38,690 nt of DNA, taken from the NCBI GenBank assembly GCA_019239415.1, contig JAFAZW010000043.1, positions 1 through 38,690 on the forward strand, in the 5' to 3' direction. Made by a program: the position numbers and the translations under genes. The notes under the pieces were generated by a model. The model did no database searches. It was not told where the DNA came from and saw only the letters and a list, made by a program, of their open reading frames with translations. Positions 35,479 to 38,690 of this stretch are shown here, piece by piece. Source of the stretch: Alphaproteobacteria bacterium. Its GTDB lineage: Bacteria; Pseudomonadota; Alphaproteobacteria; Sphingomonadales; Sphingomonadaceae. How positions within the stretch are numbered: position 1 is the stretch's first letter; each line of letters opens with the position of its first letter.

Positions 35479-37110
35479 ATGCGGAGCGCGCATCTCGACA
35501 GCTTCGTGCGCGACCGCCTGCCGCCGCCGGAGGCGCAGCCGGAATTCCTCTTCGACCTCCCGGAGCTCCGCTACCCCGAACGCCTCAACGCGGCCTCCGC
35601 GCTGATCGATGCGGGCTCCGCCGACGCGCCCGCGGTGATCAACGACGGCGGCACCTGGAGCTACGGCGACCTGCGGCGGCTTTCGGACGGCATCGCCCGC
35701 TTGCTCGTCGAGGAGGAGGGCCTCGTCCCGGGCAACCGCGTGCTGCTGCGCGGGCCGAACGGGGCGATGCTGTTCGCGGCCTGGCTCGGCGTGCTCAAGG
35801 CCGGCGGCATCCTCGTCACGACCATGCCGCTGCTGCGCGCCGGCGAGCTCGCCACTTTGATCGAACGCGCGCAGGTCCACCACGCCATCGTCGACGAGCG
35901 CTGCCTCGAGGACTTCCTCGCCGCCGCCGACGAGACGGCGCTGATCCGCTCGCTCCTCACCTATCGCGGCGATGCCGGCGGCGGTCGGCTCGAACAGCGG
36001 CTCGAGGCGAGCGCGCCCGGCTTCCGCGCCGTCGACACCCACCGCGACGACGTCGCCATGATCGCCTTCACCTCGGGCACGACCGGCAAGCCGAAAGGCT
36101 GCATCCACTTCCACCGCGACCTGCTCGCCTCCGCCGACAGCTTCGCCCGCCGCCTGCTGGAGCCGCGCGCGGACGATCGCTGGCTCTGTTCGGCGCCGAT
36201 CGCCTTCACCTTCGGCCTCGGCATGTCGCTGACCTTCCCCTGGCGCTTCGGCGGGGCGGCGATCACCGTCGAACAGGCCTCGCCCAAGGCGATGCTGGGG
36301 GCGGCGGCGCGCCACCGCGCCACCATCCTCGCCACCGCGCCCACCGCCTACAAGGCGATGCTGGCGATGCACGGCGGGCACGACCTCGGCGCGCTGCGCA
36401 CCTGCGTCTCCGCCGGCGAGCACCTGCCCGCGGCCACCTGGACCGCGTGGCGCGACGCGACCGGCCTTGCCATCGTCGACGGCATAGGCGCGACCGAGAT
36501 GATGCACATCTTCATCTCGGCGGCCGGCGACGCGATCCGCCCGGGCGCCACCGGCCGCGCGGTGCCAGGCTACCGCGCCTGCGTCCTCGATCCGAACGGC
36601 AAGCCCATCCTCCACGCCCCGGGCCGGCTGGCGGTGAAAGGCCCGACCGGCTGCCGCTATTTCGACGATCCGCGCCAGGCCGCCTACGTCCAGGGCGGCT
36701 GGAACCTCACCGGCGACACCTATCGCGAGGACGAGGACGGCTATTTCTGGTACGTCGCCCGCTCCGACGACATGATCGTCTCCTCCGGCTACAACATCGC
36801 CGCGCCGGAGGTCGAGAACGCCCTTTATGCGCACCCCGCCGTCGCCGAATGCGCGGTGATCGGCGTGCCGTGCGAGGAGCGCGGCCAGCGCGTGAAGGCG
36901 TTCGTCATCGTCGCCGCGGGCCACGATCCCGGGCCGGCGCTGGCCCGCGCTCTGCAGGACCACGTGAAGGCGACGATCGCGCCCTACAAATACCCGCGCG
37001 AGGTCGAATTCGTGGCCGCCCTCCCGAGGACCGCCACCGGCAAGCTCCAGCGTTTCGCCTTGCGCGAGGCTCCGGCTGCCGGACCCACGGGAGCGTCACC
37101 CCGGACTTGA
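35479..37110 (+). CDS. Aryl-CoA ligase (2-aminobenzoate/benzoate-CoA ligase family)
   Basis: 543-aa AMP-forming acyl-CoA synthetase. AFTSGTTGKPKGCIHFHRD (about 195-213) is the AMP/phosphate loop; VDGIGATEMMHIFIS (about 333-347) is the motif that contacts adenine and aryl group; GDTYREDEDGYFWYVARSDD is the hinge region; TATGKLQRFALRE holds the catalytic Lys near the C-terminus. The family includes benzoate-CoA and 2-aminobenzoate-CoA ligases; context points to 2-aminobenzoate. The last four residues (SPRT) and stop lie inside a repeat element that begins at 37095. It is the last gene of the operon, 2 nt after RidA. Confidence 0.9.
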   Translation: MRSAHLDSFVRDRLPPPEAQPEFLFDLPELRYPERLNAASALIDAGSADAPAVINDGGTWSYGDLRRLSDGIARLLVEEEGLVPGNRVLLRGPNGAMLFAAWLGVLKAGGILVTTMPLLRAGELATLIERAQVHHAIVDERCLEDFLAAADETALIRSLLTYRGDAGGGRLEQRLEASAPGFRAVDTHRDDVAMIAFTSGTTGKPKGCIHFHRDLLASADSFARRLLEPRADDRWLCSAPIAFTFGLGMSLTFPWRFGGAAITVEQASPKAMLGAAARHRATILATAPTAYKAMLAMHGGHDLGALRTCVSAGEHLPAATWTAWRDATGLAIVDGIGATEMMHIFISAAGDAIRPGATGRAVPGYRACVLDPNGKPILHAPGRLAVKGPTGCRYFDDPRQAAYVQGGWNLTGDTYREDEDGYFWYVARSDDMIVSSGYNIAAPEVENALYAHPAVAECAVIGVPCEERGQRVKAFVIVAAGHDPGPALARALQDHVKATIAPYKYPREVEFVAALPRTATGKLQRFALREAPAAGPTGASPRT

Positions 37111-37240
37111 TCCGGGGTCCACCTTCCTCTCGCGGCCGCCGGAGCAAGATGGATGCCATTGAGCAGGTCGCCATGTCCCCCGGACATGGCTGCAAGGGTC
37201 CGGGGGACGTTTGCACCTGCCCAATCAAGTCCGGCATGAC
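37095..37240. repeat. Composite palindromic repeat overlapping the end of the CoA ligase gene
   Basis: The outer arms GTCACCCCGGACTTGAT (37095-37111) and ATCAAGTCCGGCATGAC (37224-37240) are an inverted repeat with two mismatches, a common alphaproteobacterial intergenic element. Nested inside are CCATGTCC/GGACATGG (37171-37178, 37182-37189) and GTCCCCCGGA with its mate TCCGGGGGAC (from 37199). The left arm provides the last codons and the TGA of the ligase gene. Confidence 0.8.
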
Positions 37241-37298
37241 GAAGGCAGAGGCCTCCGCGCCACTGGCTCTCGTCCCCCGCCTCGGCTAGGCGGCCCGC

Positions 37299-38015
37299 AT
37301 GGCCCCGCCCGTGATCGTCCTCGTCCGCCCGCAACTCGGCGAGAATATCGGCAAGGCCGCCCGGGCGATGCTGAACTTCGGCCTTACCGAGATGCGGCTC
37401 GTCGCGCCGCGCGACGGCTGGCCGAACCCGGCCGCCGGGCCCGCCGCGTCGGGCGCCGACCTGGTGCTGGAGCGGGCGGAGGTGTTCGCCACCGTCGCCG
37501 AGGCGCTGCACGACATCCCCCACGTCTACGCGACCACGGTGCGCAAGCGCGGCCTCGTCATGCCGGTGGTGACTCCGGAGGAAGCGGCGCGGGAGATGCG
37601 GGCGTTGCCGGAGCGCTCGGCGATCCTGTTCGGCGCCGAACGATCGGGCCTGGAAACCGACGAAGTGGCGGTCGCCGGCAAGATCGTGACCGTGCCGATC
37701 AACCCGGCATTCCGCTCGCTCAACCTCGCCCAGGCGGTGATTCTCCTCGCCTACGAATGGTCGAAGCACGAGACGCTGGCCGTGCCGACCGAAGGCGAGC
37801 CGCGCGAGCCGCGCGCGACCCAGTCGCAGCTCGAAGGTTTGGTCCAGCAGCTCTACGGCGCCCTCGACGCCGCCGATTATTTCCACCCGCCCGACCGCAC
37901 CCCGGCGACGAAGAACACGGTCCGCACCATCCTCACCAAGGCCGGGTGGTCTAACCGCGAGGTCCAGGCGATGCGCGGGATCGTCAGGGCGCTCGTGCAG
38001 GGACGGCGGAAGTAA
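37299..38015 (+). CDS. trmJ: TrmJ-like tRNA 2'-O-methyltransferase (SpoU/TrmH family)
   Basis: 238-aa SPOUT methyltransferase. RPQLGENIGKAARAMLNFGL (9-28) is motif 1 with the catalytic Asn/Arg region; FGAERSGLETDEV (about 109-121) is motif 2; VPINPAFRSLNLAQAV (about 131-146) is motif 3, which forms the knotted S-adenosylmethionine site. A C-terminal helical extension (from about 170) with YFHPPDRTPATKNTVRTIL is typical of TrmJ, which methylates position 32 of tRNAs. The start ATG has no strong ribosome site. A long hairpin follows the stop at once. It is a core gene, unrelated to the catabolic operon. Confidence 0.9.
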   Translation: MAPPVIVLVRPQLGENIGKAARAMLNFGLTEMRLVAPRDGWPNPAAGPAASGADLVLERAEVFATVAEALHDIPHVYATTVRKRGLVMPVVTPEEAAREMRALPERSAILFGAERSGLETDEVAVAGKIVTVPINPAFRSLNLAQAVILLAYEWSKHETLAVPTEGEPREPRATQSQLEGLVQQLYGALDAADYFHPPDRTPATKNTVRTILTKAGWSNREVQAMRGIVRALVQGRRK

Positions 38016-38087
38016 GGACTGGGGACTGGGGACTGGGGACTGGCTGAACCCCCGTCCCTAGCCCCTAGTCCCCAGTCCCCAGTCCCC
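38016..38087. terminator. Tandem heptamer hairpin between convergent genes
   Basis: The unit GGGGACT repeats three to four times from 38016 to 38043 and again, reversed, at 38067-38087. A perfect 21-bp stem forms between 38021-38041 and 38067-38087 with a 25-nt loop. It begins right after the trmJ stop and contains the last codons of the convergent chorismate mutase gene, so it can act as a shared transcription end. No T-run. A repeat element that later took this role is the alternative. Confidence 0.6.
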
Positions 38088-38391
38088 TCTCGTCGAACCG
38101 CGTGTACTCGTAGGCGATCGACTCCTCGACCAGCCGGTCGTACACCTCCGCGACCGCCGCGGCGGGGGCACCCTCCGCCTCCGCCAGCCGCACGGCGTTG
38201 CCGATCACCTCGGCCTTGCGGGCCTCGTCGCGGACGTGGCCGCGCTCCGGCTTGATCCGCGCCGCCGCCTCCATGTAGCGGAAGCGGTCGGCGAGGAGAG
38301 CGACGATCGCTTCGTCGAGCCGGTCGACGCCATGCCGCACCTCGGCCATGGTCCGGCAGTCCGCCGGCTTTACCCGCTTGTCCTCTGTCAT
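38065..38391 (-). CDS. Chorismate mutase (AroQ/PchB-like)
   Basis: 108-aa all-helical AroQ-fold enzyme. CRTMAEVRHGVDRLDEAIVAL (about 12-32, broken here for length) and RFRYMEAAARIKP are the first helix with the catalytic Arg and the Lys loop; VRDEARKAEVI and VYDRLVEESIAYEYTRFDE give the remaining active-site helices. It should convert chorismate to prephenate for Phe/Tyr synthesis. The overall pattern is also near to PchB isochorismate-pyruvate lyases, so that activity cannot be excluded. The last residues (GLGTGD) are encoded by the heptamer repeat. It points away from rpsD, and a 175-bp gap separates the two. Confidence 0.87.
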   Translation of the reverse strand: MTEDKRVKPADCRTMAEVRHGVDRLDEAIVALLADRFRYMEAAARIKPERGHVRDEARKAEVIGNAVRLAEAEGAPAAAVAEVYDRLVEESIAYEYTRFDERGLGTGD

Positions 38392-38428
38392 GGCGGGCTC
38401 TTTAGCGGCCTCAACCCCCCTGTCGAGG

Positions 38429-38457
38429 TTGACTTATCGGCCTCCAGCGGCCATGTG
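38429..38457 (+). promoter_or_regulatory. Possible rpsD promoter
   Basis: A good -35 box TTGACT (38429-38434) is followed after 17 nt by a weak -10 candidate CATGTG (38452-38457). It lies 110 nt before the rpsD ATG and between divergent genes. Long leaders are usual for ribosomal genes. No other promoter candidate is apparent in this gap (38392-38566). Confidence 0.4.
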
Positions 38458-38566
38458 CCCCGCTTCGCAATTGGCTCCGCACCCCCGGTGAAGCGGCAGC
38501 CGCGTCAGGCGCAAGGCTTGGCGGTGCGGTTCCGGGGACTCGTAAACCAAGCAGATTGGACCCGAC

Positions 38567-38690
38567 ATGAGCAAGCGCAGCAGCGCCAAGTACAAACTCG
38601 ACCGCCGCATGGGCGAGAACGTCTTCGGACGGCCCAAGAGCCCCGTCAACAAGCGCGAATACGGCCCCGGCCAGCACGGCCAGCGCCGCA
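38567..38690 (+). CDS. rpsD: 30S ribosomal protein S4, N-terminal part (cut by window end)
   Basis: The frame starts at ATG 38567 and runs off the window after 41 codons. [20 protein letters not shown] and [17 protein letters not shown] are the conserved N-terminus of alphaproteobacterial S4 (usually about 204 aa). S4 binds 16S rRNA first during small-subunit assembly and also represses its own synthesis in several bacteria. No strong ribosome site is visible before the ATG (GGACCCGAC). It is a single gene here, not in the alpha operon, as is common in this class. Confidence 0.93.
   Translation, partial: MSKRSSAKYKLDRRMGENVFGRPKSPVNKREYGPGQHGQRR

Overview
The window comes from a GC-rich alphaproteobacterium, most likely a sphingomonad. 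The evidence is the alphaproteobacterial start of ribosomal protein S4 at the right end, an HWE-type histidine kinase, TetR-type operator sequences in front of an emr-type efflux operon, and several REP-like palindromic repeats of kinds I associate with sphingomonads. Almost every base is coding. No tRNA, rRNA, CRISPR array or insertion sequence was recognised.

Layout. (1) 1-4275: a tripartite drug-efflux operon (NodT-family outer-membrane lipoprotein, EmrA-like adaptor, EmrB-like DHA2 pump), followed by a small outer-membrane beta-barrel gene. (2) 5048-5671: a 0.6-kb stretch with a strong hairpin and perhaps one small membrane-protein gene. (3) 5672-23436: a large Ter (TerD/TerC) locus. It contains a TerD-like fusion protein and a membrane protein sharing an acidic helical repeat. 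A four-gene minus-strand operon encodes a TerD/propeller-like protein, a periplasmic vWA-like protein, a small membrane protein and a 1213-residue tubulin/FtsZ-like GTPase. A divergent nine-gene plus-strand operon encodes five TerD-type domains in four proteins, a DUF475/TerC membrane protein and the Ter biosynthetic enzymes (PRTase-TRSP, HAD phosphatase, StiP/PRTase-PELOTA, CitE-like C-C lyase). The ATP-grasp enzyme that usually accompanies these enzymes is absent from the window. (4) 23433-27474: an unknown protein and an RTX-type secreted calcium-binding protein. (5) 27735-29201: an HWE histidine kinase. (6) 29228-37110: an aerobic aryl-CoA catabolic operon best explained as 2-aminobenzoate (anthranilate) degradation through the CoA thioester: monooxygenase/reductase, SDR, MarR regulator, enoyl-CoA hydratase, acyl-CoA dehydrogenase, RidA-like protein and aryl-CoA ligase. 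(7) 37299-38690: core genes, namely a TrmJ-like tRNA methyltransferase, chorismate mutase and the start of rpsD.

The most notable part is the Ter locus. It combines soluble calcium-binding TerD proteins, degenerate TerD domains fused to other modules, an export-competent vWA-like sensor, a polymer-forming GTPase candidate and a nucleoside-like metabolite pathway, all arranged around one 208-bp divergent control region that carries two related inverted repeats. A second theme is repeat invasion: palindromic elements supply Shine-Dalgarno sequences, the ends of two reading frames, and an in-frame insertion inside the SDR gene.
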